NCBI RefSeq assembly: GCF_030129945.1
Contig: NZ_JARRAF010000001.1
Coordinates: forward strand, 248,001 to 312,000
Origin: Parachitinimonas caeni
GTDB taxonomy: Bacteria; Pseudomonadota; Gammaproteobacteria; Burkholderiales; Chitinimonadaceae
Length of the DNA stretch: 64,000 nt
Direction of reading: 5' to 3'
In this document: in pieces, positions 28,677 to 37,687 of the stretch
How positions within the stretch are numbered: position 1 is the stretch's first letter
Layout of the letters: every line of letters starts with the position of its first letter
Made by a program: the position numbers and the translations under genes
Notes under the pieces: model-generated
What the model was told of the DNA's origin: nothing
Databases searched by the model: none
What the model saw: only the letters and a program-made list of their open reading frames with translations

Positions 28677-29247
28677 CCTGCTCAGCCTGGCCTTGCTGCT
28701 GGCCTGCCTGCCTGTCTGGGCGGGCGGGATCAAGATCCAGTCAGCGCAGAGCTATGGCCAGGATGGCCACTATTTCATTGATGCCAAGTTCGAGATTACG
28801 CTCGACGAAGTGCACGAATCGGCATTGCTTGCCGGTGTGCCGCTGGTATTCACCTCCGAGTTCAATCTCACCCGGCCGCGCTGGTACTGGGCATACCGGC
28901 AGCTCAGTGACTGGTTTGATTCGACCTCGCGCCAGGAAATCAAGCTGTCTTACCATAGCCTTACCCGAAGTTACCGGGTCAGCGTCGGCTCATTGTTCCA
29001 GAGCTTCAGTACCCTGTCTGAAGCCCTGCGCGTGGTGGGGATCGTTCGGGACTGGAAGGTATTCGAGCGCGGTGGCCTGACGCGCAAAGGCCCATTCAGT
29101 GATATGCGGCTGGGCGGTGAGCTGATGATGCGCCTGGATACTTCCAAACTGCCCAAGCCTTTTCAGTTGTCGATTCTGGGGCAGGACGAGTGGGTGGTGG
29201 AGTCGCCCAAACGCGAGCTGCTGCTCGAAGAAACCTCGCCGGAGTAA
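28636..29247 (+). CDS. DUF4390 exported protein
   Basis: 203-residue protein with a signal peptide (LLSLALLLACLPVWAGG) and the DUF4390 fold. This family is almost always found between rsmB and ntrY in betaproteobacteria, suggesting a periplasmic role connected with the NtrYX signal, but no function is proven. The ATG at 28636 lies inside the end of rsmB (41-bp overlap); the ATG at 28645 is an alternative start. Four bases separate its stop from ntrY. Confidence 0.9.
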   Translation: MITMVFTTHCWRNSLLSLALLLACLPVWAGGIKIQSAQSYGQDGHYFIDAKFEITLDEVHESALLAGVPLVFTSEFNLTRPRWYWAYRQLSDWFDSTSRQEIKLSYHSLTRSYRVSVGSLFQSFSTLSEALRVVGIVRDWKVFERGGLTRKGPFSDMRLGGELMMRLDTSKLPKPFQLSILGQDEWVVESPKRELLLEETSPE

Positions 29248-29251
29248 GTCT

Positions 29252-31390
29252 GTGCGTAACACCTTGTTGTTTGTCAGCTCCCTGATGGCGATCCTGCTGT
29301 TTCTGCTGGCAACGGCCAGCAGCAACACCACCGTATTCAGCAGCTATTACGGCTGGCTGGTTATTCTCAACAGTCTACTGGCGGCTGGGTTGGCCGGGCT
29401 GGTGGGTGTACAGCTGGTGCGTCTACGCAGCAAACTCAAGGCAAGGGTATTTGGCTCGCGTCTGGCGTGGCGGCTGACGTTGATGTTTGGCCTGGTCGCC
29501 GTGCTGCCCGGAGCACTGGTTTACACCTTGTCCGTGCAGTTCCTGACCAAGAGTATCGAAACCTGGTTTGATGATCGGGTGGATGTCGCGCTGGAGCGCG
29601 GCTTCAAGCTTGGCCAGAGCGCGATAGATTACTCGCTCGAAGATTTGCGCAAGAAGGCCGACTACATGGCGGGTGAGCTCGGCGGGCCATTTGACGCTAC
29701 CGCTTTAACCAAATTCACCCGTTTGCGCGAGCAGGCAAATGTCATGGAAGCCAGCTTGTTCGATAGTCACGGCCAGATCATTGCTCATATCGGCGATAGC
29801 TCATCCAACCCGATTCCACTTGTACCGGACCGGGCCATGCTCAAGCAGGTTGGGCAGAAGCCCTATGCTGCCAGGGAACCTATGCCAGATTCTGCCAGTG
29901 GCCTGCTGTTGAGGGTGGTGATTCCGGTTATCCCCTCCTCGCTCAATGAAGAAACCCGGGTGTTGCAGCTGATTCAGCCAGTGCCGCGTCAACTGACGGA
30001 TGATGCCGAACTGGTGGTGCAGGTTCGCAACGACTACAAACAATTGTCGCAAGGTCGCATCGGTCTCAAGCGCATTTATGGTCTGACGCTGACACTGGCC
30101 TTGTTGCTGGCGCTGCTGGCAGCGCTGGTGCTGGGTATTTATCTGTCCGAGAAGCTGTCGGAGCCCCTGAATGTTCTGGCAGCCGGTACCCGTGCTGTGG
30201 CGCAGGGCGATTTCTCGCAGATGCAGCCCGTGGTCAGCCGCGATGAGCTGGGCATTCTGACCCACTCTTTCAACCGGATGACCCGCCAATTATCCGATGC
30301 ACGCGAAGCAGTTGAGAAAAATCAACGCGAACAGGCCGCCGCTAAGGCATATCTAGAAACGGTACTGGGGAGCCTCACTGCTGGAGTTTTGACCTTCGAC
30401 GACCGCTGGCGCCTGAAAAGCTCGAATGCCAGTGCTGGCGCCATTCTGCATGCCGACCTGAATACGGTAGGTAATTTGCGGCTGGCCGACTGGAGCGACT
30501 ATCATCCCCATCTTGCATCGTTTGCAGAAGGGGTCGCAGCGGGCTTTTCCAGCCGCCAGGGTGACTGGCAGCAACAGCTGGAATGCCGGCTGGAGGGCGG
30601 GGCCCGTATCCTGCTGGTTCGGGGAGACCGTCTGCCTGCGAGCGATCTGGCCGAAAAGACGGGCGGTTATGTGGTGGTGTTTGACGACGTGACCGAACTC
30701 ATGCAAGCCCAGCGCGATGCCGCCTGGGGCGAAGTTGCCAAACGGCTGGCCCATGAAATACGCAACCCGCTGACACCCATCCAGCTGGCGGCGGAGCGGC
30801 TTGAACACAAACTGGCGGCCAAACTGGCCCCAGCCGATGCGGAAATGTTGGGGCGTTCCACCCAGACCATCGTCGGTCAGGTTGCGGCGCTCAAGCAGAT
30901 GGTTGATGCTTTCCGGGAGTACGCCCGCAAACCCACGGCCAAATTGGTGCGGCTGGATCTGGCAGCACTGGTGCGGGAGGTGCTGGTTCTGTATGAAGGC
31001 AATGACGTGAGGTTTGGCGCACCAGACGCGCCGGTTGAGGTGAACGGAGACCCGACGCTGCTGCGGCAGGTCATTCATAACTTGTTGAAGAATGCGCGGG
31101 AGGCAGTGAGCGACAGGCCAGATGGCCTGATCGAAGTACGGCTAGAGCTGAACGAGCACAATGCCCGGTTGAGCGTGGCCGACAACGGTGAGGGGTTTGC
31201 TGATGCCATCCTTGATCGTGTGTTCGAGCCGTATGCTACAACCAAGAAGAAAGGGACGGGCCTTGGGCTCGCCATCGTCAAGAAAATCGTTGAGGAACAC
31301 TCGGGGAATATCCTGGCGGCCAATCGTGAGCCGCAGGGGGCTCTGGTGAGAATCGACATCCCGCTGGCGGAGAATATACGTGGGGAGTAA
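29252..31390 (+). CDS. ntrY: NtrY-type sensor histidine kinase
   Basis: 712-residue membrane kinase. Two N-terminal transmembrane segments, a third near residue 75-95 and one near 280-300 bracket a periplasmic region; then HAMP (about 300-355), PAS-like domain (about 365-480), the phosphoacceptor motif LAHEIRNPLTP (His501) and an ATPase domain with NLLKNAREAV and GTGLGLAIVKKIVEEH. It starts with GTG, with GGAG ten bases before. NtrY/NtrX respond to nitrogen and redox state in other proteobacteria. It overlaps ntrX by 11 bp. Confidence 0.95.
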   Translation: MRNTLLFVSSLMAILLFLLATASSNTTVFSSYYGWLVILNSLLAAGLAGLVGVQLVRLRSKLKARVFGSRLAWRLTLMFGLVAVLPGALVYTLSVQFLTKSIETWFDDRVDVALERGFKLGQSAIDYSLEDLRKKADYMAGELGGPFDATALTKFTRLREQANVMEASLFDSHGQIIAHIGDSSSNPIPLVPDRAMLKQVGQKPYAAREPMPDSASGLLLRVVIPVIPSSLNEETRVLQLIQPVPRQLTDDAELVVQVRNDYKQLSQGRIGLKRIYGLTLTLALLLALLAALVLGIYLSEKLSEPLNVLAAGTRAVAQGDFSQMQPVVSRDELGILTHSFNRMTRQLSDAREAVEKNQREQAAAKAYLETVLGSLTAGVLTFDDRWRLKSSNASAGAILHADLNTVGNLRLADWSDYHPHLASFAEGVAAGFSSRQGDWQQQLECRLEGGARILLVRGDRLPASDLAEKTGGYVVVFDDVTELMQAQRDAAWGEVAKRLAHEIRNPLTPIQLAAERLEHKLAAKLAPADAEMLGRSTQTIVGQVAALKQMVDAFREYARKPTAKLVRLDLAALVREVLVLYEGNDVRFGAPDAPVEVNGDPTLLRQVIHNLLKNAREAVSDRPDGLIEVRLELNEHNARLSVADNGEGFADAILDRVFEPYATTKKKGTGLGLAIVKKIVEEHSGNILAANREPQGALVRIDIPLAENIRGE

Positions 31391-32648
31391 TGACATTCTG
31401 ATCGTGGATGACGAAATCGGCATCCGCGAATTGCTGTCCGAGATCCTGCAGGACGAGGGTTTCCGGGTAGCTTTGGCAGAAAATGCGGAGGAGGCCCGTC
31501 AGCTCCGTAATCAGGCACGTCCGGCGCTGGTGCTGCTCGACATCTGGATGCCTGATACAGACGGGATCACCTTGCTGAAAGAGTGGGCCAGCAATGGCCA
31601 GCTGACCATGCCGGTGGTGATGATGTCTGGCCATGCCACCATCGACACCGCCGTGGATGCCACGCGCATTGGTGCCTTCGATTTTCTGGAAAAGCCGATC
31701 GGCCTGCAAAAGCTACTGGCCACGGTGCGCAAGGCGCTCAAGCATGTCGAGTCACAGCCCAAGCCCGATAATTCTTTGGCAGTGCTGGGCAAGAGTCCGC
31801 AGATTCTGGTGCTGAAAAAGCAGCTCGATCAGGCCATGAACCTGACCCTGCCCTTGCTGCTGACTGGCGAGCCGGGGAGCGGCTTTGTGCCGTGTGCCCG
31901 CTATCTGACACCACCAACTGCGCCATTCGTGGCGCCCGAGAGTCAGGACGTTATTGCTGAGTCGGGACCAGACCTGCTGCAAAAGGCGTCCAATGGCTGC
32001 CTGTTTTTGCGCGATATTGGCCATTACGAGCGTCGTACGCAGAATGCGCTGGTCAACCTGGTGCCCAAGCTTGATCGCTTCAATGTGCGGTTGATCTGTG
32101 CCACCAGTCGTGGCTTGCCCGAGCTGCTGGACCGCTTTGATCCGACGCTGTTTACATTCCTGACGCAGCTGGTGATACCACTGCCACCATTGCGCGACCA
32201 CCGGGATGATATTCCCGAGCTGGCCGAGCATATCTTGTCGAACCTGATCGAAGCCAATCAGATTTCGCCGCGCCGCTTTACCTCGGCAGCCTTGAATGCG
32301 CTGCGTCAACACGATTGGCCGGGCAATCACGAGCAGTTGAACAATATCGTGAAAAGTCTGGCGTTGACGGCCACAGAGTCTGAGATTGATGCGCAGCCGG
32401 TTAACAAGGTACTGGCTCAATTCACGCCTCCTCGGCCGCAGACGGTCGTGCAGTCGGGCCCACGTTTCAATTTTGACCAGCCGCTACGTGAAGCCAGGGA
32501 TGAGTTTGAGCGTGCTTACTTTGAACACCACATTGGTCTGGAAGGTGGCAACATGAGTCGGGTTGCAGACAAGGTGGGCCTGGAGCGTACCCATCTTTAT
32601 CGCAAGCTCAAGCAGCTAGGGGTTCAAGTCGGTAAAAAGCCACGCTGA
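31380..32648 (+). CDS. ntrX: NtrX-type response regulator with degenerate AAA+ domain
   Basis: 422 residues from a GTG start coupled to ntrY (GGAG seven bases upstream). The receiver is intact: DD at 10-11, Asp54 and Lys105. The central AAA+ domain is damaged: Walker A reads GEPGSGF (163-169) with no Lys, the GAFTGA loop that contacts sigma-54 is absent, and Walker B reads CLFLRDIG instead of LFLDEIG. The Fis-type HTH at the C-terminus (MSRVADKVGLERTHLYRKLK) remains. It should therefore be a phosphorylation-dependent DNA binder not activating sigma-54. No frameshift was seen; the losses are in-frame. Confidence 0.93.
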   Translation: MGSNDILIVDDEIGIRELLSEILQDEGFRVALAENAEEARQLRNQARPALVLLDIWMPDTDGITLLKEWASNGQLTMPVVMMSGHATIDTAVDATRIGAFDFLEKPIGLQKLLATVRKALKHVESQPKPDNSLAVLGKSPQILVLKKQLDQAMNLTLPLLLTGEPGSGFVPCARYLTPPTAPFVAPESQDVIAESGPDLLQKASNGCLFLRDIGHYERRTQNALVNLVPKLDRFNVRLICATSRGLPELLDRFDPTLFTFLTQLVIPLPPLRDHRDDIPELAEHILSNLIEANQISPRRFTSAALNALRQHDWPGNHEQLNNIVKSLALTATESEIDAQPVNKVLAQFTPPRPQTVVQSGPRFNFDQPLREARDEFERAYFEHHIGLEGGNMSRVADKVGLERTHLYRKLKQLGVQVGKKPR

Positions 32649-32680
32649 TTGTCGGCCGTGGTTCACACGCCGCCCTGACA

Positions 32681-32717
32681 AAACAAACAGCCCGGATTTG
32701 CCGGGCTGTTTGTTTTT
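32681..32717. terminator. Bidirectional intrinsic terminator
   Basis: A 15-bp perfect stem beginning AAACAAACAGCCCGG with a 5-base loop and flanking A/T runs, between the convergent ntrX and mtgA genes. Confidence 0.92.
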
Positions 32718-32742
32718 CTGGACTGGGGTTGCTGTGCCCGCT

Positions 32743-33438
32743 TCAGGGGGCGTCGGCGTAAGACAAGCGTCGTTCGATAATTGCCGCCTTACGCAACAAC
32801 TTGCGGTCTTGCCGATGGGTATCGAAATAGCGGGGGTTGGGGACCATCGCTGCCAGTTTGGCTGCCTGCGACGGTCCAAGCCCGGCAGCACTGGTCTTGA
32901 AGTAATGGCGGGCGGCGGCTTCGGCCCCGAAGACGCCATCTCCCCACTCAATCACGTTCAGATAGATTTCAAAGATGCGCTGCTTGTCCATCATGTTTTC
33001 CAGCATCACCGTGATGACAGCTTCTTCCAGCTTGCGCCAAGGGGTGCGGCGGGAGGACAGGAACAGGTTTTTTGCCAGCTGCTGGCTGATGGTGGAGCCG
33101 CCAGCCACAATCCGGCCCTTTTTCAGATTCTTCTCCCACGCCAGCTGAATGCCTTCCCAGTCGAAGCCCTCATGTTCAAGAAAGCGGGCATCTTCGGCTG
33201 CGATCAGCGCCTGTTTCAGATTGGGCGAAATCTTGTTGTAGGGCACCCATTTGTGTCGAAGCTCCGCTTCGGGGTCTTTTTCCTGCAAGCGTGCCAGCTG
33301 TTCATCCATGAAGGCGGTTGCGCTAGGGTTATGGTCGCGCCACCACCAGATGTGGCCGAAGATCCACAGCTGATAGAGCACAATCAGCGCCAGCAATAAA
33401 GCCAGACCGCGCCATAGCCATTTCCAGACGTTCTGCAT
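32743..33438 (-). CDS. mtgA: Monofunctional biosynthetic peptidoglycan transglycosylase
   Basis: 231-residue glycosyltransferase family 51 enzyme that polymerises lipid II into glycan strands. One N-terminal membrane anchor (about 10-30) is followed by the catalytic motifs AAEDARFLEHEGFDW, GGSTISQQLAKNLFLS and KQRIFEIYLNVIEWG. No transpeptidase domain, as expected for MtgA. The gene starts 11 bp after aroE, so the two form an operon, an arrangement also found in other betaproteobacteria. Confidence 0.96.
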   Translation of the reverse strand: MQNVWKWLWRGLALLLALIVLYQLWIFGHIWWWRDHNPSATAFMDEQLARLQEKDPEAELRHKWVPYNKISPNLKQALIAAEDARFLEHEGFDWEGIQLAWEKNLKKGRIVAGGSTISQQLAKNLFLSSRRTPWRKLEEAVITVMLENMMDKQRIFEIYLNVIEWGDGVFGAEAAARHYFKTSAAGLGPSQAAKLAAMVPNPRYFDTHRQDRKLLRKAAIIERRLSYADAP

Positions 33439-33449
33439 GCCCCGCCCCT

Positions 33450-34259
33450 TTACGCCAGGCTGGCGCGCAGCTCAGCCAGCACCGGAGCGGTATCGGGTTG
33501 GACGCCGCGCCACAGGCGGAAGGCTTCGGCTGCCTGTTCGACCAACATACCCAGCCCATCAACGGCTTGAGCGGCGCCATCCGCCCTGGCCTGTTGCATG
33601 AATGGGGTGTCACCTTGGCCGTACATCATGTCGTAAGCCAGGGCGCCTGGTGCGAATAGCCCGGAAGGCAAAGCGAGTTGCGCTTGGGCCAGACTGGCGC
33701 TGGTGGCATTGATGACCAGATCGAAAGACCGGCCGGTCAGATCCGGCAAGCCGCACCCCTCAGAGACGCCACCGAAGTTGGCCGCCAGGGTGATTGCTTT
33801 GTCGGCGCTACGGTTGGCGATGGTGAGTTGGGCCGGTTGCTCGGCCAACAGTGCTCCGATTGCTCCTCTGGCAGCCCCACCTGCGCCCAGCAGCAGTATC
33901 CGTTTGCCGGCAAGGTTGATATGACGGGTCAGGTCGCGGCACAGGCCCACGCCATCCGTGTTGTCCCCCACTACACCATCGTCGTCGAGCCACAGGGTAT
34001 TGACGGCACCTGCCTGCCGGGCGCGTTCGGTCAGCTGATTGGCAAAGGCGAAGGCCTGTTCCTTGAATGGAACGGTGACATTGCACCCTTCCCCGCCCAT
34101 AGCGAAGAATTGGGCGACGAAGTCGATGAATCCCTCTAGCGGTGCTTCCAGCTTGTCATAGCGGATGCGCTGCCCGGTTTGTGCGGCAAAAGCTGCATGA
34201 ATGATGGGGGACTTGCTATGGGCCACCGGGTGGCCGATTACTGCGTACTGGGCGGTCAT
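33450..34259 (-). CDS. aroE: Shikimate dehydrogenase
   Basis: 269-residue NADP-dependent enzyme of aromatic amino-acid synthesis that reduces 3-dehydroshikimate. Substrate-site residues are in GHPVAHSKSPIIHAAFA, the catalytic Lys in NVTVPFKEQAF, and the cofactor motif in LLGAGGAARGAIGALL (about 127-142); NRSADKA following the second strand fits NADP preference. Complete family length. Upstream partner of mtgA. Confidence 0.96.
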   Translation of the reverse strand: MTAQYAVIGHPVAHSKSPIIHAAFAAQTGQRIRYDKLEAPLEGFIDFVAQFFAMGGEGCNVTVPFKEQAFAFANQLTERARQAGAVNTLWLDDDGVVGDNTDGVGLCRDLTRHINLAGKRILLLGAGGAARGAIGALLAEQPAQLTIANRSADKAITLAANFGGVSEGCGLPDLTGRSFDLVINATSASLAQAQLALPSGLFAPGALAYDMMYGQGDTPFMQQARADGAAQAVDGLGMLVEQAAEAFRLWRGVQPDTAPVLAELRASLA

Positions 34260-34434
34260 AAATGAGTTGGTTTGGAAGAGCCAAAGCGGCTGGCCGGGAT
34301 GTACCCGTTTACGTTGGAAGAATCAAGCAACGCCTTGCCCACGACAGGGGCTGCCGGCGAGGTCAAGCGCTGCTTGTCGTGCAGCCTGCTCAGGCCTACG
34401 GACGGGCTGAGCGTCGCGATGGGGTGTTCGTATC

Positions 34435-34887
34435 TCAGCTCTGCTGCCAAGGCAGCTGATGTGCCTTCCAGCCATTCACCGTGCCGCGATGGCCCTCAGC
34501 GTCCCGGTCCCCTTCAAAGCCTTCGAGCACGTTGTAGCACTCGGAATAACCGCTGGCGGCTGCTGCTGCGGCGGCTTCGTGCGAACGGCCGCCGGTGCGG
34601 CACAGGAACAAAAGTACCGCTTCGGGGTCTGCCTGTTGCTTGAGTTGCTCGATGAAGTGGGGGTTGGGCAGCATGCCGGGGTAGGTTTTCCACTCGATAC
34701 GCAGCGCCTCGGGCACCTGCCCCACAAATTGCCATTCTGCAGCACTACGCACATCCACCAGGCGGGCGGCTGGCAGCCCTTGCAATAGCTGATGCGCTTC
34801 CTGTGGCGTCAGCGCGCCGGAGTAAGGCAGATTTTGCGCGGCCGCACGCTGACGTGCCGCCAGCAGTGTTTGGTTGATTTGGCTCAT
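34435..34887 (-). CDS. Rhodanese-like domain protein
   Basis: 150-residue protein with a rhodanese domain: LVDVRSAAEWQFVGQVPEAL, the active loop CRTGGRS (Cys about 96) and YNVLEGFEGDRDAEGHRG. The N-terminal 30 residues are an extra helix. The ATG at 34887 follows GGAG by eight bases; the longer frame to 34956 runs into the glnA control region and is rejected. Cytoplasmic, substrate unknown. It is divergent from glnA and lies close to the NtrC enhancer, so nitrogen effects on its expression are possible. Confidence 0.9.
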   Translation of the reverse strand: MSQINQTLLAARQRAAAQNLPYSGALTPQEAHQLLQGLPAARLVDVRSAAEWQFVGQVPEALRIEWKTYPGMLPNPHFIEQLKQQADPEAVLLFLCRTGGRSHEAAAAAAASGYSECYNVLEGFEGDRDAEGHRGTVNGWKAHQLPWQQS

Positions 34888-34959
34888 GGCGGTAACTCCG
34901 TTTAGAAATAGGATGGTTGCAATGGAATTATTGCAAAGTTTGGCAAGGCCAACCATTGC

Positions 34960-34974
34960 GCACCATTATGGTGC
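34960..34974. promoter_or_regulatory. NtrC enhancer site upstream of glnA
   Basis: GCACCATTATGGTGC, a perfect 7-bp dyad about a central base, matches the NtrC consensus GCACC-N5-GGTGC. Its centre is about 122 bp upstream of the start point predicted from the sigma-54 element at 35063, a normal enhancer distance. Confidence 0.85.
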
Positions 34975-35062
34975 TGACGGGGCTGGTTTGCCCTGAAGCG
35001 GGGCGGCAGAGTGTGCATCTGCTTGAGCGATTCAGGGGCAAGCAGCGGTTTTGCGGCCTTGT

Positions 35063-35078
35063 TGGCACATGGCATGCT
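35063..35078 (+). promoter_or_regulatory. Sigma-54 promoter of glnA
   Basis: TGGCACATGGCATGCT has the -24 GG and -12 GC dinucleotides in correct spacing, with the full TGGCAC and TGCT consensus parts. It lies about 80 bp upstream of the glnA ATG and downstream of the NtrC site. Confidence 0.87.
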
Positions 35079-35158
35079 TAATGCTTTGTCTGGCCCGTTA
35101 GCCACCGGGCACGAGTAGTTCGTTGATTTCCCGAGTACAGAAACCCTAGGAGAATCCA

Positions 35159-36568
35159 ATGGCGGTTGCCAATGTTCTGAAGATGATCGAGGACAATGAA
35201 GTTCGCTTTGTTGATCTGCGTTTTACTGACACCCGTGGCAAGGAGCAGCATGTTTCGGTGCCCTCGCATGTGGTGGATGAAGAGTGGTTCGAGCACGGCC
35301 ATGCGTTTGATGGTTCGTCGATTGCTGGCTGGAAGGGCATTCAGGCTTCCGACATGCTGTTGTTGCCCGATGCATCGACTGCGGCCATGGACCCGTTCTA
35401 TGACGAGCCCACCCTGTTCCTGACCTGTGACGTTGTGGACCCCACCGATGGCAAGGGCTATGACCGTGACCCACGTTCCATCGCCAAGCGTGGCGAGGCT
35501 TATCTGAAGGCTTCCGGCCTTGGCGACACCGCCTTTTTTGGCCCGGAACCTGAATTCTTTATTTTCGATGGCGTGACCTGGGGTGCCGACATGAGCGGCT
35601 GCCACGTCAAGATCAAGTCGGAAGAAGCTGCCTGGTCGTCTTCTGAAGACTACGATTCCGGCAATACCGGCCATCGTCCAAGCGTCAAGGGCGGCTATTT
35701 CCCGGTTGCGCCGGTAGACAGCTTCCAGGACATCCGTTCGGCCATGGTGCTGGCGCTGGAAGAGCTGGGTATCCCGGTTGAAGTGCATCACCACGAAGTG
35801 GCCACCGCCGGCCAGAACGAAATCGGTACCAAGTTCAGCACGCTGGTACAGCGCGCAGACTGGACTCAGCGCCTGAAGTACGTGGTACACAACGTGGCTC
35901 ACCAGTACGGCAAGACCGCTACCTTCATGCCCAAGCCTATCGTGGGTGATAACGGCTCTGGCATGCACGTTCACCAGTCGATCTGGAAGGATGGCAAGAA
36001 CCTGTTTGCCGGTAACGGTTACGCTGGCATGTCCGAGTTCGCCCTGTACTACATCGGCGGTATCATCAAGCACGCCAAGGCCCTGAACGCCATTACCAAC
36101 CCTGGCACCAACTCGTACAAGCGTCTGGTACCTGGTTTTGAAGCGCCGGTTATGCTGGCTTACTCGGCCAAGAACCGTTCGGCGTCGATCCGCATCCCTT
36201 ATGTTGCCAGCGACAAGGCGCGTCGTATCGAAGCCCGCTTCCCCGATCCACTGGCTAACCCCTACCTGGCCTTCACCGCCCTGATGATGGCGGGTCTGGA
36301 CGGTGTACAGAACAAGATTCACCCTGGTGATCCTGCCGACAAGAATCTGTACGACCTGCCACCTGAAGAAGACAAGAAGATTCCGAAGGTGTGCCATAGC
36401 CTGGAGCAGGCTCTGGAAGCCTTGGATCAGGATCGTGAATTCCTGACCCGTGGTGGTGTGTTCTCGAATGACTGGATTGATTCCTACATCGAGCTGAAGA
36501 TGGAAGAAGTCAACCGCTTCCGCATGACGACTCACCCGGTCGAATTCGCCATGTACTACAGCCTGTAA
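35159..36568 (+). CDS. glnA: Glutamine synthetase, type I
   Basis: 469-residue enzyme that assembles glutamine from glutamate and ammonia. Recognised motifs include [37 protein letters not shown], the catalytic [10 protein letters not shown] and the adenylylation site NLYDLPPEE (Tyr near residue 398), so post-translational control by GlnE is expected. AGGAG lies seven bases before the ATG. Transcription is predicted from the sigma-54 promoter under NtrC, whose gene is 2.4 kb downstream. Confidence 0.98.
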   Translation: MAVANVLKMIEDNEVRFVDLRFTDTRGKEQHVSVPSHVVDEEWFEHGHAFDGSSIAGWKGIQASDMLLLPDASTAAMDPFYDEPTLFLTCDVVDPTDGKGYDRDPRSIAKRGEAYLKASGLGDTAFFGPEPEFFIFDGVTWGADMSGCHVKIKSEEAAWSSSEDYDSGNTGHRPSVKGGYFPVAPVDSFQDIRSAMVLALEELGIPVEVHHHEVATAGQNEIGTKFSTLVQRADWTQRLKYVVHNVAHQYGKTATFMPKPIVGDNGSGMHVHQSIWKDGKNLFAGNGYAGMSEFALYYIGGIIKHAKALNAITNPGTNSYKRLVPGFEAPVMLAYSAKNRSASIRIPYVASDKARRIEARFPDPLANPYLAFTALMMAGLDGVQNKIHPGDPADKNLYDLPPEEDKKIPKVCHSLEQALEALDQDREFLTRGGVFSNDWIDSYIELKMEEVNRFRMTTHPVEFAMYYSL

Positions 36569-36599
36569 GCATTGCCAGGTTGTTTTATCTGGGTAAGTG

Positions 36600-36633
36600 A
36601 CAAAACGGACGATCAGCTGATCGTCCGTTTTGT
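36600..36633. terminator. Intrinsic terminator of glnA
   Basis: A perfect 34-bp palindrome, half-site ACAAAACGGACGATCAG, followed by TTTTGGG; 32 bp after the glnA stop codon. Confidence 0.9.
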
Positions 36634-36654
36634 TTTGGGCAGGCAACTTCGCAA

Positions 36655-36756
36655 GGCGCTGTTGAGGTTTTGTTCCCGGTCGCACCGGGTCGTCAATGCG
36701 GTTGCGGACGCAAATCCGGTGCAAGGTTTCCCCGAAAATCAAACATCTACAGTGCC
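36655..36756. repeat. Degenerate repeat element, copy C
   Basis: The left end GGCGCTGTTGAGGTTTTGTT... matches copy A's left terminus at about 26 of 29 positions including the following CGGTCGC; the right end (to 36756, ACAGTGCC) is heavily eroded. The interior is shortened to about 50 bp. Confidence 0.6.
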
Positions 36757-36854
36757 GAGAACCTCTGCGTTGAGCCCCTGTCGGAGTAGCTTGGCAAGCC
36801 GGTGAAGGACCGCGTGCTATTATCGAAGAGATCTGTTCGTAACGACATTGTCCT

Positions 36855-37187
36855 ATGGAATTCCTTTATTTGCTGACACCCACTCGCCCGGCGATGCTGA
36901 CCGAAGGCCCGACAGAGGCCGAGTCGGCCGCAGTCGGGCGCCATTTTGCTTATCTGCAGCAGCTGGAAGCAGCGGGCAGCCTGATTCTGGCGGGCCGTAC
37001 CACTGAAAATACCCAGCACACCATCGGCCTGGCGATTTTCAATGCCAAGGACGAGGCGGCCGCCAGAGCCATCATGCTTGCCGACCCTGCTGTTGTGGCA
37101 GGGGTGATGCAAGCCGAGTTGCGACCCTATCGTGTGGCCCTGTGCTGCCAAGCCAATATCGTCCGTGCCAAGGAGTCTGCTGCATGA
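36855..37187 (+). CDS. YciI-family protein
   Basis: 110-residue small cytoplasmic protein of the YciI (dimeric alpha+beta barrel) family: MEFLYLLTPTRPAM start, HFAYLQQLEAAGSLILAGRT core and the ADPAVVAGVMQAELRPYRVAL end. Characterised relatives are few and have diverse roles; none can be assigned here. Its stop overlaps the start of the following DUF4124 gene as ATGA, so the two are co-translated. Confidence 0.9.
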   Translation: MEFLYLLTPTRPAMLTEGPTEAESAAVGRHFAYLQQLEAAGSLILAGRTTENTQHTIGLAIFNAKDEAAARAIMLADPAVVAGVMQAELRPYRVALCCQANIVRAKESAA

Positions 37188-37669
37188 AGCACCTGCCATT
37201 GTTTGCCTTGCTGGGTGGCATGATCAGCGGTATGGCCCAGGCGGAGATCTACAAGTATGTCGATTCCGAAGGCCGGGTGACGTATTCAAATATGCCCATC
37301 CGTGGCGCCAAGAAGCTCGACCTGGGGCCGGCACAAGTGATTTCCTCACCCCGTCGGGGCGAAGGTGGCGGAAACCCGTCCAGCGCCTCCCGATCGCCAA
37401 CCCCCAGCGATTTCCCGAAAGTGGACACCAGTACCCAGAAACAGCGCGACCAGGGCCGCCGCAAGATTCTTGAGGATGAAATGCGTTCCGAGCAACAGTT
37501 GCTTGATACCGCGCGCAAGGCTCTGAGCGAGGGGGAACAGGTAAGAACCGGCGAGGAACGCAACAACTATCAGAAATACCTCGATCGGGTGGCGAATCTG
37601 CGGAATGAAGTCACCTTGCACGAAAAAAACATCCAGGCCCTGAACAAGGAAATTTCCAATCTTAAATAA
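37184..37669 (+). CDS. DUF4124 exported coiled-coil protein
   Basis: 161 residues. ATG 37184 overlaps the YciI stop and has AGGAG eight bases upstream. A signal peptide (LFALLGGMISGMAQA) is followed by the DUF4124 core EIYKYVDSEGRVTYSN, a Pro/Ser-rich linker, and a charged helical tail (about 90-161) likely to be a coiled coil. The family occurs throughout betaproteobacteria with unknown function in the envelope. A second member lies at 45953. Confidence 0.88.
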   Translation: MKHLPLFALLGGMISGMAQAEIYKYVDSEGRVTYSNMPIRGAKKLDLGPAQVISSPRRGEGGGNPSSASRSPTPSDFPKVDTSTQKQRDQGRRKILEDEMRSEQQLLDTARKALSEGEQVRTGEERNNYQKYLDRVANLRNEVTLHEKNIQALNKEISNLK

Positions 37670-37672
37670 CAC

Positions 37673-37687
37673 GCACTGATTTGGTGC
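37673..37687. promoter_or_regulatory. Possible NtrC site upstream of ntrB
   Basis: GCACTGATTTGGTGC fits GCACC-N5-GGTGC with one change and is embedded in a longer 7-bp stem (CACGCAC/GTGCGTG). It is about 165 bp upstream of ntrB. It could also be a weak hairpin terminator of the preceding gene, but there is no T-run. Confidence 0.35.

Noticed and set aside
34942-34959. TGGCAAGGCCAACCATTGC as a sigma-54 element near glnA
   Set aside because: The GG to GC spacing is four bases too long; the element at 35063 has the correct spacing.
35078-36742. 554-residue minus-strand frame opposite glnA
   Set aside because: Antisense of the highly biased glnA gene; no domain recognised.
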